A DNA stretch of 64,000 nt. Origin: an uncultured Muribaculum sp. GTDB lineage: Bacteria; Bacteroidota; Bacteroidia; Bacteroidales; Muribaculaceae. Positions 8,546 to 16,910 of this stretch are shown here, in pieces (the first letter of the stretch is position 1; every line of letters begins with the position of its first letter). A program made the position numbers and the translations under genes. The stretch is from positions 1 through 64,000 of the forward strand of contig CAJUMZ010000009.1 in assembly GCA_910587665.1 (NCBI GenBank), read 5' to 3'. The notes below the pieces were generated by a model. The model did no database searches. It had not been told where the DNA came from and was given only the letters and a program-made list of their open reading frames with translations.

Positions 8546-8992
8546 TTAAACTTTAGCAATTGAACCACCGGCTGCCTCGATAGCCTTTTGAGCGGCTTCT
8601 GAGAAAGCATTGGCTTCAACAGCGATTGCACGTGTGATAGTACCGGTAGCAAGAATCTTAACCAATTGCTTGCGTGAGATGAAACCGGCGGCACGAAGCT
8701 CTTCTATGCCGATCTTCTCAAGACCCTTTGCAGCTGCAAGGGTGTCGAGATCGCCGACATTGATAGCCTTGTACTCGACGCGATTGATGTTCTTGAAGCC
8801 AAACTTCGGAAGACGACGCTGAAGAGGCATCTGACCACCTTCAAAACCGATCTTGCGAGAATAGCCTGAACGAGACTTGGCACCCTTGTGACCACGGGTA
8901 GATGTTCCACCCTTGCCTGAACCGGGACCACGACCAATACGCTTTTTCTTCTTATTAGACCCTACGGCGGGCTGAATAGTATTTAATTCCAT
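8546..8992 (-). CDS. rplO: 50S ribosomal protein L15
   Basis: Late-assembly large-subunit protein. The 148-aa sequence contains the Gly/Lys/Arg-rich N-terminus (RIGRGPGSGKGGTSTRGHKGAKSR) and the FEGGQMPLQRRLPKFGF motif. It lies between rpmD and secY. Confidence 0.99.
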   Translation of the reverse strand: MELNTIQPAVGSNKKKKRIGRGPGSGKGGTSTRGHKGAKSRSGYSRKIGFEGGQMPLQRRLPKFGFKNINRVEYKAINVGDLDTLAAAKGLEKIGIEELRAAGFISRKQLVKILATGTITRAIAVEANAFSEAAQKAIEAAGGSIAKV

Positions 8993-9008
8993 AACTGTAA
9001 GTCCTGAA

Positions 9009-9188
9009 TTATGCGTTGGTCACTTCTACGAGGTGACGAACACGGTTAACCATACCCATCACGTCGGGGGTGTCTTCCTTAACCACCGAATGATGCATTT
9101 TCTTCAAGCCAAGAGCGTCAAGGGTCAGCTTCTGGACCTTGGGCGCATTGATGCGGCTCTTAATCTGAGTTATTTTAATTTTTGCCAT
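9009..9188 (-). CDS. rpmD: 50S ribosomal protein L30
   Basis: A 59-aa gene found by translating the rpsE-rplO gap. It begins MAKIKITQIKSRINAPK and ends VNRVRHLVEVTNA before TAA. The LDALGLKKMHHSVV and DTPDVMGMVNRV blocks are diagnostic of L30. It sits 13 nt after rpsE, in the standard spc-operon position. Confidence 0.97.
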   Translation of the reverse strand: MAKIKITQIKSRINAPKVQKLTLDALGLKKMHHSVVKEDTPDVMGMVNRVRHLVEVTNA

Positions 9189-9201
9189 TGTTCAAGTTGA
9201 T

Positions 9202-9720
9202 TTAACCGTTATACACTTTTTCGAGAGAAATGCCACGATTCTGTGCTACTTGAAGCGGGCTGCGCATCTCACCGAGAGCCTCGATGGTAGCCTTTACGAG
9301 GTTGTGAGGGTTGGATGAGCCTTTTGACTTAGCAAGCACGTCGGTCACACCCACACTTTCGAGCACTGCACGCATCGCACCACCGGCCTTCACTCCGGTA
9401 CCGTGGGAAGCGGGCTTGAGGATAACGCGAGAGCCGCCAAACTTGGCTTCCTGCTCATGAGGTATGGTACCCTTGTGGACAGGGACACGGATAAGGTTTT
9501 TCTTGGCTGCCTCCACGCCCTTTGCGATGGCGGCGGTAACCTCGTTGGCCTTACCAAGTCCCCAGCCTACGATGCCGTTTTCATTACCTACGACAACGAT
9601 AGCTGCAAATGTGAATGTACGGCCACCCTTTGTAACCTTGGTAACGCGGTTGATGGCAACGAGACGATCCTTAAGTTCGAGATCGTTGGTAGATTTAACT
9701 CTGTTATTCTTATTTGCCAT
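9202..9720 (-). CDS. rpsE: 30S ribosomal protein S5
   Basis: Decoding-fidelity protein of the small subunit. The 172-aa protein has the N-terminal dsRBD-like domain (VTKGGRTFTFAAIVVVGNENGIVGWGLGKANEV) and the second domain (GSRVILKPASHGTGVKAGGAMRAVLESVGVTD). It lies 5 nt downstream of rplR. Confidence 0.99.
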   Translation of the reverse strand: MANKNNRVKSTNDLELKDRLVAINRVTKVTKGGRTFTFAAIVVVGNENGIVGWGLGKANEVTAAIAKGVEAAKKNLIRVPVHKGTIPHEQEAKFGGSRVILKPASHGTGVKAGGAMRAVLESVGVTDVLAKSKGSSNPHNLVKATIEALGEMRSPLQVAQNRGISLEKVYNG

Positions 9721-9725
9721 GATTC

Positions 9726-10067
9726 TTAAAATTTAAGTCCGCCTTCGCGAGCTGCGTCAGCCAATGATTTAACACGACCATGGAAGAGATAGCCATTACG
9801 GTCGAAAACTACTTCAGTGATACCGGCGGCAAGAGCCTTCTCAGCGATAGCCTTGCCAACCTTTGCAGCGACCTCTGTCTTTGTGCCTCCTTCAAGACCC
9901 TTTGACGAGCAAGCCACCAAAGTGCTGCCTGCGAGGTCATCGATCACCTGGACATAAATCTGCTTGTTGCTGCGGAACACCGTCATACGGGGACGAGCGG
10001 CGGTGCCAGACACTTTACCACGGATACGTGTCTTGATTTTATTTCTTCTTTGTATCTTGGATATCAT
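9726..10067 (-). CDS. rplR: 50S ribosomal protein L18
   Basis: 5S rRNA-binding protein of the central protuberance, 113 aa. Shows the basic N-terminus, RMTVFRSNKQIYVQVIDD and the C-terminal VVFDRNGYLFHGRVKSLADAAREGGLKF signature. Confidence 0.99.
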   Translation of the reverse strand: MISKIQRRNKIKTRIRGKVSGTAARPRMTVFRSNKQIYVQVIDDLAGSTLVACSSKGLEGGTKTEVAAKVGKAIAEKALAAGITEVVFDRNGYLFHGRVKSLADAAREGGLKF

Positions 10068-10084
10068 GATTCTGTCTACTTTAA

Positions 10085-10639
10085 TTATTTAGCACCTGCC
10101 GATTTACCAGACTTGCGACGGATAACCTCACCGACAAACTTGATACCCTTACCCTTGTAAGGCTCGGGCTTGCGGAGCGAGCGGATCTTGGCGCATACCT
10201 GGCCGAGGAGCTGCTTGTCATCGCTTTCGAGAATAATAAGGGGGTTCTTGTTACGCTCAGTCTTAGCTTCAACTTTAACTTCCTTGGGAAGCTTGATAAA
10301 TATAGCGTGGGAGAAGCCGAGCGAGAGCTCAAGCACCTGACCTTCAGAAGTGGCACGATAACCTACGCCGACGAGTTCCATCTCCTTGCGGTAGCCGGTT
10401 GACACGCCCACAACCATGTTGTGGATCAAGGCGCGGTACAGACCGTGCTGCGCGCGATGCTCGCGGTCATCAGAAGGACGGGTGAGAGTCACGTGTCCGT
10501 CTTCAACCTTTATTGTAAGTTCGGGATTGACTTTCTGCGAGAGTTCACCTTTCGGACCCTTTACAGTAACGACGTCACCGTTGACAGTGACTGTTACTCC
10601 GGCAGGGATTTCAATGGGGGCTTTACCTATTCTTGACAT
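10085..10639 (-). CDS. rplF: 50S ribosomal protein L6
   Basis: Two-domain large-subunit protein near the sarcin-ricin loop, 184 aa. Diagnostic motifs: MSRIGKAPIEIPAGV, VKGPKGELS and the C-terminal KIRSLRKPEPYKGKGIKF. It lies between rpsH and rplR. Confidence 0.99.
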   Translation of the reverse strand: MSRIGKAPIEIPAGVTVTVNGDVVTVKGPKGELSQKVNPELTIKVEDGHVTLTRPSDDREHRAQHGLYRALIHNMVVGVSTGYRKEMELVGVGYRATSEGQVLELSLGFSHAIFIKLPKEVKVEAKTERNKNPLIILESDDKQLLGQVCAKIRSLRKPEPYKGKGIKFVGEVIRRKSGKSAGAK

Positions 10640-10657
10640 TGCTGTTTCCTCCTATCA

Positions 10658-11056
10658 TTAGTAAACATAACACAATACCTCACCGCCTACCTTGAGCTCG
10701 CGAGCCTTCTTGTTGGTCATCACGCCCTTGGAGGTAGAAAGTATGGCAATACCTAACCCGTTTAATACTCTCGGCATATCTTTGTAGCCGGTATATTGAC
10801 GAAGACCGGGACGCGACACACGCTTCAGGCTTTTGATAGCGTTTACCTTGTCGACCGGATCATATTTCAAGGCGATCTTAATCACGCCTGCGGGATTTTC
10901 ACCCTCTACAAACTTATAGTTAAGAATGTAGCCCTGTTCAAAAAGAATCTTGGTGATTTCTTTTTTCAAGTTTGAGGCAGGTATCTCTACTACTCTGTGC
11001 TGAGCTTTGATAGCGTTCCTCAATCTTGTTAAATAATCTGCTATTGGATCAGTCAT
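10658..11056 (-). CDS. rpsH: 30S ribosomal protein S8
   Basis: 16S-binding assembly protein and the usual spc-operon autorepressor in other bacteria. The 132-aa sequence shows MTDPIADYLTRLRNAI and the C-terminal GIAILSTSKGVMTNKKARELKVGGEVLCYVY. A 77-bp gap precedes it, holding only a small TTCGG/CCGAA hairpin (11079-11094). Confidence 0.99.
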   Translation of the reverse strand: MTDPIADYLTRLRNAIKAQHRVVEIPASNLKKEITKILFEQGYILNYKFVEGENPAGVIKIALKYDPVDKVNAIKSLKRVSRPGLRQYTGYKDMPRVLNGLGIAILSTSKGVMTNKKARELKVGGEVLCYVY

Positions 11057-11133
11057 TTTATTGATTTGTTTAAATTGATTCGGGATTATCCGAACAATAT
11101 TTAATACTCGCGTTTATCTGGGTCTCGTGATTT

Positions 11134-11403
11134 TTACCAGCTTGCTTTCTTAACACCAGGGATAAGTCCGGCAGAGGCCATCTCACGAAACTGGATACGT
11201 GAAATGCCAAACTGACGCATATAACCTTTGGGACGGCCAGTGATGCTGCAACGGTTGTGCAGGCGCACTGAAGAAGCATTCTTGGGAAGTTTCTGGAGGC
11301 CTTCGTAGTCGCCGGCAGCCTTAAGGGCGGCTTTCTTTTCGGCATACTTTGCTACGAGCTTGGCTCTCTTCACTTCACGAGCCTTCATTGATTCTTTAGC
11401 CAT
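11134..11403 (-). CDS. rpsN: 30S ribosomal protein S14
   Basis: Small-subunit head protein, 89 aa. It is the long, zinc-free form, with no CxxC pairs. Conserved C-terminus: RCSITGRPKGYMRQFGISRIQFREMASAGLIPGVKKASW. It lies between rplE and rpsH. Confidence 0.99.
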   Translation of the reverse strand: MAKESMKAREVKRAKLVAKYAEKKAALKAAGDYEGLQKLPKNASSVRLHNRCSITGRPKGYMRQFGISRIQFREMASAGLIPGVKKASW

Positions 11404-11409
11404 AGTATA

Positions 11410-11964
11410 TTAGTTGTTTTTAGCGTTCTTGAACGGTAGACCAAATTGCTTAAGGAGAGCGTAACCCTCTTCGTCGGTCTTGGCTGAAGTCACAAATGTG
11501 ATGTTCATACCCATCATCTTCGAGATAGTGTCGATATTGATCTCGGGGAAAATGATCTGCTCGGTGATACCGAGGGTATAGTTGCCACGACCGTCAAGCT
11601 TGCTCTCGATACCCTTGAAGTCGCGGATACGGGGCAGAGCCACACGGATAAGGCGCTCAAGGAACTCGTACATTCTCTCGCGGCGAAGAGTCACACGCGC
11701 GCCGATGGGGTTCTTCTTACGCACCTTGAAGTTAGAGATATCCTTCTTCGAGAGAGTGGCAACGGCCTTCTGACCTGTGATTGCGGTAAGCTCGTTGATA
11801 GCTGTCTCGATGATCTTCTTGTCCTGGGTGGCAGCGCCGAGACCCTGGTTGATGACGATCTTCTCAAGGCGGGGCACCTGCATTACGGTTGAATAATTGA
11901 ACTCCTTCTCAAGAGCGGGGACAATGCGCTCCTTATAGTCTTTCTTAAGAGTGGCTGTACTCAT
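11410..11964 (-). CDS. rplE: 50S ribosomal protein L5
   Basis: 5S rRNA-binding protein that contacts the P-site tRNA, 184 aa. Motifs: PRLEKIVINQGLG, the KKDISNFKVRKKNPIGARVTLR block and the IFPEINIDTISKMMGMNITFVTSA C-terminus. Its ATG shares a base with the rplX stop, so translation is probably coupled. Confidence 0.99.
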   Translation of the reverse strand: MSTATLKKDYKERIVPALEKEFNYSTVMQVPRLEKIVINQGLGAATQDKKIIETAINELTAITGQKAVATLSKKDISNFKVRKKNPIGARVTLRRERMYEFLERLIRVALPRIRDFKGIESKLDGRGNYTLGITEQIIFPEINIDTISKMMGMNITFVTSAKTDEEGYALLKQFGLPFKNAKNN

Positions 11965-12284
11965 TACTTAATCTCCTCTCCTGATTTTTTAGAATAACGT
12001 ACTGTCTTACCATCCTCGTTTTTACGACGGCCGATGCGGCAGGGCTTGCCTGTCTTGGGGTCGAGGAGTGCGAGGTTGGAGATGTGCACCGGAGCTTCAA
12101 TCTTGATGATGCCGCCCTGCGGATGCTTTGCATTTGGCTTGGTACTCTTAGATACCATGTTGATACCTTCAACGATAGCGCGATCTTTGCTTACCTGCAC
12201 GGTGAGCACGCGGCCGGTCTTGCCGCGGTCCTCTCCGGAAAGCACGTAAACCGTATCACCCTTTTTAATATGTAATTTGCTCAT
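11964..12284 (-). CDS. rplX: 50S ribosomal protein L24
   Basis: Assembly initiator near the exit tunnel, 106 aa. Contains the KOW motif (LHIKKGDTVYVLSGEDRGKTGRVL) and a C-terminal basic tail. Confidence 0.99.
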   Translation of the reverse strand: MSKLHIKKGDTVYVLSGEDRGKTGRVLTVQVSKDRAIVEGINMVSKSTKPNAKHPQGGIIKIEAPVHISNLALLDPKTGKPCRIGRRKNEDGKTVRYSKKSGEEIK

Positions 12285-12309
12285 TGTGGTTTACTTCTTT
12301 TACTATGGA

Positions 12310-12675
12310 TTAAAGTACTTCGGGGGCGAGTGAAACAATCTTCATGTTGGTAGCGCGAAGCTCGCGGGCAACCGGGCCGAAGATACGTGTTCCACGGAGC
12401 TCGCCGGCATTGTTCAACAACACGCAAGCGTTGTCGTCAAAGCGGATATAAGAGCCGTCGGGACGACGCACCTCTTTCTTGGTGCGCACTACCACAGCCT
12501 TAGATACAGTACCCTTCTTTACGTCGGAAGAGGGGATGACATTCTTTACCGATACGACGATGATGTCACCTACCGAAGCGTAACGACGACCTGTACCACC
12601 AAGTACATGGATGCAAAGGGCTTCCTTTGCGCCACTGTTGTCTGCAACAGTCAAACGGGATTCTGTCTGTATCAT
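12310..12675 (-). CDS. rplN: 50S ribosomal protein L14
   Basis: Intersubunit-bridge protein, 121 aa. It starts MIQTESRLTVADNSGAKEALCIHVLGG and contains RPDGSYIRFDDNACVLLNNAGELRGTRIFGPVARELR. It is 2 nt downstream of rpsQ. Confidence 0.99.
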   Translation of the reverse strand: MIQTESRLTVADNSGAKEALCIHVLGGTGRRYASVGDIIVVSVKNVIPSSDVKKGTVSKAVVVRTKKEVRRPDGSYIRFDDNACVLLNNAGELRGTRIFGPVARELRATNMKIVSLAPEVL

Positions 12676-12677
12676 AA

Positions 12678-12938
12678 TTACTTAACTTTTTCGATTATTT
12701 CTACTAATCTCCATCTTTTGGTCTTGCTCAGCGGGCGGGTCTCCATAAGTCTTACGGTGTCGCCGATGCTGCACTCATTTTTCTCGTCGTGAGCGTGATA
12801 TTTCTTTGTCTTGTTGACAAACTTACCGTAGATGGGGTGCTTTTCCTTCCATTTCACCATTACGGTGATGGTCTTGTCACCCTTGTTGGACGATACAACC
12901 CCAATACGTTCTTTTCTTAAGTTTCTCTTTTCTTCCAT
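12678..12938 (-). CDS. rpsQ: 30S ribosomal protein S17
   Basis: 16S-binding OB-fold protein, 86 aa. Conserved GVVSSNKGDKTITVMVKWKEKHPIYGKF and GDTVRLMETRPLSKTKRWRLVEI blocks. Confidence 0.99.
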   Translation of the reverse strand: MEEKRNLRKERIGVVSSNKGDKTITVMVKWKEKHPIYGKFVNKTKKYHAHDEKNECSIGDTVRLMETRPLSKTKRWRLVEIIEKVK

Positions 12939-12947
12939 TTCTTGGGA

Positions 12948-13145
12948 TTATTTATTGTTAAGTTCACGCTGACGCAACTCAGTCTTCATGCGTGCAATCA
13001 TTTTACGGTCACGTGTAATGGCTGCAGGATTATCAATGGGAGAAATTGCGTGATTGATCTTCATCTGAAGATAATCTTTTTGAGCTTGTTCAAGACGATC
13101 CTTGAGGTCCTGAGTGCCGAGTTCCTTTATTTCTTCTTTCTTCAT
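12948..13145 (-). CDS. rpmC: 50S ribosomal protein L29
   Basis: Small alpha-helical protein at the exit tunnel, 65 aa. Shows the MKKEEIKELGTQDLKDRL N-terminus and the RKMIARMKTELRQRELN C-terminus. Lies between rplP and rpsQ. Confidence 0.98.
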   Translation of the reverse strand: MKKEEIKELGTQDLKDRLEQAQKDYLQMKINHAISPIDNPAAITRDRKMIARMKTELRQRELNNK

Positions 13146-13151
13146 AATCTT

Positions 13152-13583
13152 TTACACGTTTTGAGTTGGGTCATAATCGCGGCTCACGATAAACTTGGTG
13201 GTCACGGGGAGCTTCTGGGCGGCAAGGCGGAGTGCCTCTTTCGCTACATCGAAGGGTACGCCCTCAAGCTCGATAAGGATACGGCCCGGGGTAACAGGCG
13301 CAACGAATCCTTCGGGGTTACCTTTACCTTTACCCATACGCACCTCGGCAGGCTTCTTGGTAATAGGCTTGTCAGGGAATATGCGGATCCACACCTGACC
13401 CTGACGCTGCATGTAACGTGTCACAGCGATACGGGCTGCCTCGATCTGACGACCGGTGATCCACTTTGATTCCAAAGTCTTAATGCCAAACGAACCGAAG
13501 GCAAGCTGATTGCCACGCTGAGCGTTGCCTTTCATGCGGCCTTTCTGTTGACGGCGAAATCTGGTTTTCTTTGGTTGTAACAT
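13152..13583 (-). CDS. rplP: 50S ribosomal protein L16
   Basis: Contacts the A-site tRNA and the central protuberance, 143 aa. Motifs: MLQPKKTRFRRQQKGRMKG, WIRIFPDKPITKKPAEVRMGKGKG and VPFDVAKEALRLAAQKLP. Confidence 0.99.
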   Translation of the reverse strand: MLQPKKTRFRRQQKGRMKGNAQRGNQLAFGSFGIKTLESKWITGRQIEAARIAVTRYMQRQGQVWIRIFPDKPITKKPAEVRMGKGKGNPEGFVAPVTPGRILIELEGVPFDVAKEALRLAAQKLPVTTKFIVSRDYDPTQNV

Positions 13584-13603
13584 TGTTGTCTTGTTTCAAT
13601 TCG

Positions 13604-14335
13604 TTAACGATTGTTTTTCGGTTTGCGGAAACGGTTGCCACGGGGCGCACCGCTGTTGCCGCCACGGCCTTCCTTGCCTGAGTTGGTGAACACGGGGGCG
13701 AGCTCGCGCTTTCCGTATACCTCACCACGGCAGATCCAAACCTTTACGCCAATCACACCTACCTTGGTGTGGGCCTCAACGAGAGCGTAGTCGATGTCGG
13801 CACGAAGTGTGTGGAGAGGCGTACGGCCTTCCTTAAACATTTCGCTGCGCGCCATTTCGGCTCCGTTAAGACGGCCGCTTACCTGTACTTTCACTCCTTC
13901 GGCACCGCTGCGCATTGTGCCCTGGATAGCCATCTTCACCGCGCGGCGATAGGCGATCTTACCTTCGATCTGGCGGGCGATGTTGGCTGCCACGATCTGC
14001 GCGTCAAGCTCGGGGCGCTTCACCTCGAAGATGTTGATCTGGACATCCTTGTCGGTGATCTTCATGAGCTCCTTCTTGAGCTTGTCGACATCAGCTCCAC
14101 CCTTGCCTATGATCAAGCCGGGGCGAGAGGTGCAGATTGTGATAGTGATGAGCTTGAGTGTACGCTCGATAACGATGCGTGAAACACTTGACTTGGCGAG
14201 ACGGACTTCAAGATATTTGCGGAGCTTGGAATCCTCGAGCAAATTATCACCGTACTTCTTGCCACCATACCAGTTAGAGTCCCAACCACGGATGACGCCT
14301 AAGCGGTTGCTTATTGGATTTACTTTCTGTCCCAT
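13604..14335 (-). CDS. rpsC: 30S ribosomal protein S3
   Basis: mRNA-entry protein with helicase-like contacts, 243 aa. Shows MGQKVNPISNRLGVIRGWDSNW, the KH-domain GxxG (GLIIGKGGADVDKLKKEL) and the C-terminal GVIGVKVWICRGEVYGKRELAP. The last 20 residues are Gly/Arg/Asn-rich. It follows rplV by 3 nt. Confidence 0.99.
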   Translation of the reverse strand: MGQKVNPISNRLGVIRGWDSNWYGGKKYGDNLLEDSKLRKYLEVRLAKSSVSRIVIERTLKLITITICTSRPGLIIGKGGADVDKLKKELMKITDKDVQINIFEVKRPELDAQIVAANIARQIEGKIAYRRAVKMAIQGTMRSGAEGVKVQVSGRLNGAEMARSEMFKEGRTPLHTLRADIDYALVEAHTKVGVIGVKVWICRGEVYGKRELAPVFTNSGKEGRGGNSGAPRGNRFRKPKNNR

Positions 14336-14338
14336 CTC

Positions 14339-14752
14339 TTATTCTTTAGTAGTTTTAGTTTTATCAATTGTGTCCACATACAATGTCACGTGGTTGGCAC
14401 GCTTACGGATTCTGTAGCCACGACCCCGGGGAGCGGGACGGAGGCGCTTCAACATAGGAGCGGGTCCTACGAAGATTGTGCTGACATAGAGCTCGCCGCT
14501 CTCTGCCTTACGCTCGTTCTTTGCTTCCCAGTTTGCAACTGCCGAGCGGAGACACTTCTCCAGGCGGGCGGCTGCTTCTTTATTAGAGAATTTGAGGATA
14601 CCAAGCGCACGGAACACTTCCTTGCCACGGATCATGTCTACCACAAGGCGCATCTTGCGAGGCGACGAGGGCACGTCAAGAAGCTTGGCAAATGCCTGCG
14701 ACTTGCGGGCATCCTTCTTCAATTCGGCTGATTGTCTTTTTCTTACACCCAT
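14339..14752 (-). CDS. rplV: 50S ribosomal protein L22
   Basis: Exit-tunnel protein whose beta-hairpin lines the constriction, 137 aa. Contains LDVPSSPRKMRLVVDMIRGKEV and the hairpin region APMLKRLRPAPRGRGYRIRKRANHVTLYV. Confidence 0.99.
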   Translation of the reverse strand: MGVRKRQSAELKKDARKSQAFAKLLDVPSSPRKMRLVVDMIRGKEVFRALGILKFSNKEAAARLEKCLRSAVANWEAKNERKAESGELYVSTIFVGPAPMLKRLRPAPRGRGYRIRKRANHVTLYVDTIDKTKTTKE

Positions 14753-14801
14753 TGTATTTAATTTCTTTTCTTGTCAAAAATTTTTATATCAATGGCCCTT
14801 C

Positions 14802-15071
14802 TTATTTCTTCTTATTACCGCCATGTCCACGGAAGATACGGGTCGGGGCAAACTCGCCGAGCTTGTGGCCTACCATGTTTTCTGTGACATATACGGGAAT
14901 AAACTTATTACCATTGTGCACTGCAAAAGTGTGGCCGACAAAATCGGGAGATATCATGGAAGCACGGCTCCAGGTCTTGATGACCGACTTCTTGCCGCTT
15001 TCTTCCATAGCAGCCACCTTCTTCTCCAGCTTTACGCTGATATATGGGCCTTTTTTTAATGAACGACTCAT
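14802..15071 (-). CDS. rpsS: 30S ribosomal protein S19
   Basis: Small-subunit head protein, 89 aa. It starts MSRSLKKGPYISVKLEKKV and includes TWSRASMISPDFVGHTFAVHNGNKFIPVYVTENMVGHKLGEFAPTR. Separated by 49 bp from rplV. Confidence 0.99.
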   Translation of the reverse strand: MSRSLKKGPYISVKLEKKVAAMEESGKKSVIKTWSRASMISPDFVGHTFAVHNGNKFIPVYVTENMVGHKLGEFAPTRIFRGHGGNKKK

Positions 15072-15090
15072 AATTACTTAATTAATCAGA

Positions 15091-15966
15091 TTACTTCTTT
15101 CTTCTTTCAATAATGTACTTTGAAGAATGCTTCTTCGGTGCACGTGTCTTCAGACCCTTTGAGTACAAGCCCTTGCGTGAACGCGGGTGTCCTCCTGAAG
15201 CGCGGCCTTCACCACCACCCATCGGGTGATCTACCGGGTTCATTACTACACCGCGGTTGCGCGGGCGGCGTCCGAGCCAGCGTGAACGGCCGGCTTTGCC
15301 TGAACGCTCAAGTGAGTGCTCGCTGTTGCCTACAACGCCGACTGTGGCCTTGCATGCCGACAACACCTTGCGAGTCTCTCCCGAAGGTAATTTGATAATT
15401 GCGTAATCGCCTTCACGTGACACAAGCTGTGCAAACGTGCCGGCGGAGCGTGCCATAAAGGCTCCCTGGCCGGGGCGCAACTCGATGTTGTGGATCACTG
15501 TACCGACAGGGATCGCGCTCAAGGGAAGGGCGTTGCCTACCTCAGGAGCCGCGTCGGCACCGCTTACCACAGTCGCTCCGACCTCAAGGCCGTTGGGTGC
15601 AATTATGTAAGCTTTTTCTCCGTCTGCATAGTAAAGAAGCGCAACGCGGGCTGAACGGTTGGGATCATACTCGATTGCCTTTACTACGGCGGGTACACCG
15701 TCTTTGTTTCTCTTAAAGTCGATCAAACGGTAAGCACGCTTGTGACCGCCTCCCATGTAACGGTTGGTAAGGTGTCCCTCTGCGTTGCGACCACCGGTCG
15801 ATTTCTTGCCGACTACAAGAGATTTCTCTGGTGTGTTTGCAGTAGTGGTGCGTACGATTGGCTTTTTGGTCTCCTTGTCGAATCCTACCAATTCAGTGCG
15901 CTTGAACACACCAATAACTTTGTGTCTCTGCCCCGGTGTTGTGGGCTTGAATTTTCTTACTGCCAT
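15091..15966 (-). CDS. rplB: 50S ribosomal protein L2 with an N-terminal insertion
   Basis: Core 23S-binding protein needed for peptidyl-transferase assembly. The N-terminus MAVRKFKPTTPGQRHKVIG and the C-terminal block GVVMNPVDHPMGGGEGRASGGHPRS (containing the essential His) are typical. At 291 aa it is about 17 residues longer than the roughly 274 aa I expect in Bacteroidales. The extra residues lie near positions 20-45 (FKRTELVGFDKETKKPIVRT), before the EKSLVVGKKSTGGRN motif. Reading frame is intact on both sides, so this is a real insertion rather than a frameshift. Confidence 0.99.
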   Translation of the reverse strand: MAVRKFKPTTPGQRHKVIGVFKRTELVGFDKETKKPIVRTTTANTPEKSLVVGKKSTGGRNAEGHLTNRYMGGGHKRAYRLIDFKRNKDGVPAVVKAIEYDPNRSARVALLYYADGEKAYIIAPNGLEVGATVVSGADAAPEVGNALPLSAIPVGTVIHNIELRPGQGAFMARSAGTFAQLVSREGDYAIIKLPSGETRKVLSACKATVGVVGNSEHSLERSGKAGRSRWLGRRPRNRGVVMNPVDHPMGGGEGRASGGHPRSRKGLYSKGLKTRAPKKHSSKYIIERRKK

Positions 15967-15972
15967 TTCTTA

Positions 15973-16263
15973 TTATATATTGCTATAGAAGTCAATGGTT
16001 TCGCCATCAGCTACAGTGATGATGGCTTTCTTATAGTCCGATGTGCCGCCTTTGATGATGCCGCTACGGGTGTAACGTGACTTGTTCTTGCCACGCACGA
16101 TCATAGTGTTTACCTTAACAACATGAACGCCGTAAAGCTTCTCTACAAGATCCTGGATCTGATACTTGTTAGCTTCGGGGGAAACACGGAAGGTGTAGCG
16201 ATTCAGCTTCTCTGTAAGCATGGTCGCCTTTTCAGTGACGATAGGTGTTATTTCAAATTCCAT
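15973..16263 (-). CDS. rplW: 50S ribosomal protein L23
   Basis: Exit-tunnel protein that docks trigger factor and SRP, 96 aa. Contains PIVTEKATMLTEKLNRYTFRVSPEANKYQIQDLVEKLYGVHVVKVNTMIVRGK. It starts 6 nt before rplB. Confidence 0.99.
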   Translation of the reverse strand: MEFEITPIVTEKATMLTEKLNRYTFRVSPEANKYQIQDLVEKLYGVHVVKVNTMIVRGKNKSRYTRSGIIKGGTSDYKKAIITVADGETIDFYSNI

Positions 16264-16289
16264 TGTCGTAAAATTTCCTCCTACGTTTT

Positions 16290-16910
16290 TTAAATATTGT
16301 TAATTACATCAAGGCTACCCTCGGTCAGGATGATAGCTTTATTGTTGAGCAAAGCATAAGTATTTACGTCGCAAGCACTTATTACTCTCGCTCCGGGCAC
16401 ATTTCGAGCCGACAAATATACGTTTTTATTTTGGTCTTTTAAAACCAGAAGCACCTTTTGTTCAGCTACTTTAAGATTTTTAGTAAAATTTACGAAATCT
16501 TTAGTTTTCGGAGTCTCGAAGTTGAAGTCTTCCACTACGATGATCTGATTGTCCTGAGCCTTATAAGTCAATGCAGAGCGGCGTGCAAGTGCCTTCAGCT
16601 TCTTGTTGAGCTTGAAACGATAGTCGCGGGGACGCGGACCGAACACGCGGCCTCCACCTACGAGAACGGGCGAGTTGATGTCACCGATACGGCTGCCGCC
16701 GCCACCCTTCTGCTTGTGGAGCTTGCGGGTCGAACCCGAAACCTCACTTCTTTCCTTTGACTTATGAGTACCCTGACGCTGGTTAGCGAGGTATTGCTTC
16801 ACATCGAGATAAACGGCCTGCTCGTTGGCTTCGATGGCAAACACTGCGTCGTTGAGCTGTGCCTTACGACCGGTGTCTTCTCCTTTGATATTGTATATTG
16901 CGAGTTCCAT
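16290..16910 (-). CDS. rplD: 50S ribosomal protein L4
   Basis: Exit-tunnel constriction protein, 206 aa. Contains the extended loop (NQRQGTHKSKERSEVSGSTRKLHKQKGGGGSRIGDINSPVLVGGGRVFGPRPRDY). Its start codon shares one base with the rplC stop, implying coupled translation. In other bacteria L4 represses the S10 operon; no such leader is obvious here because rpsJ follows fusA closely. Confidence 0.99.
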   Translation of the reverse strand: MELAIYNIKGEDTGRKAQLNDAVFAIEANEQAVYLDVKQYLANQRQGTHKSKERSEVSGSTRKLHKQKGGGGSRIGDINSPVLVGGGRVFGPRPRDYRFKLNKKLKALARRSALTYKAQDNQIIVVEDFNFETPKTKDFVNFTKNLKVAEQKVLLVLKDQNKNVYLSARNVPGARVISACDVNTYALLNNKAIILTEGSLDVINNI

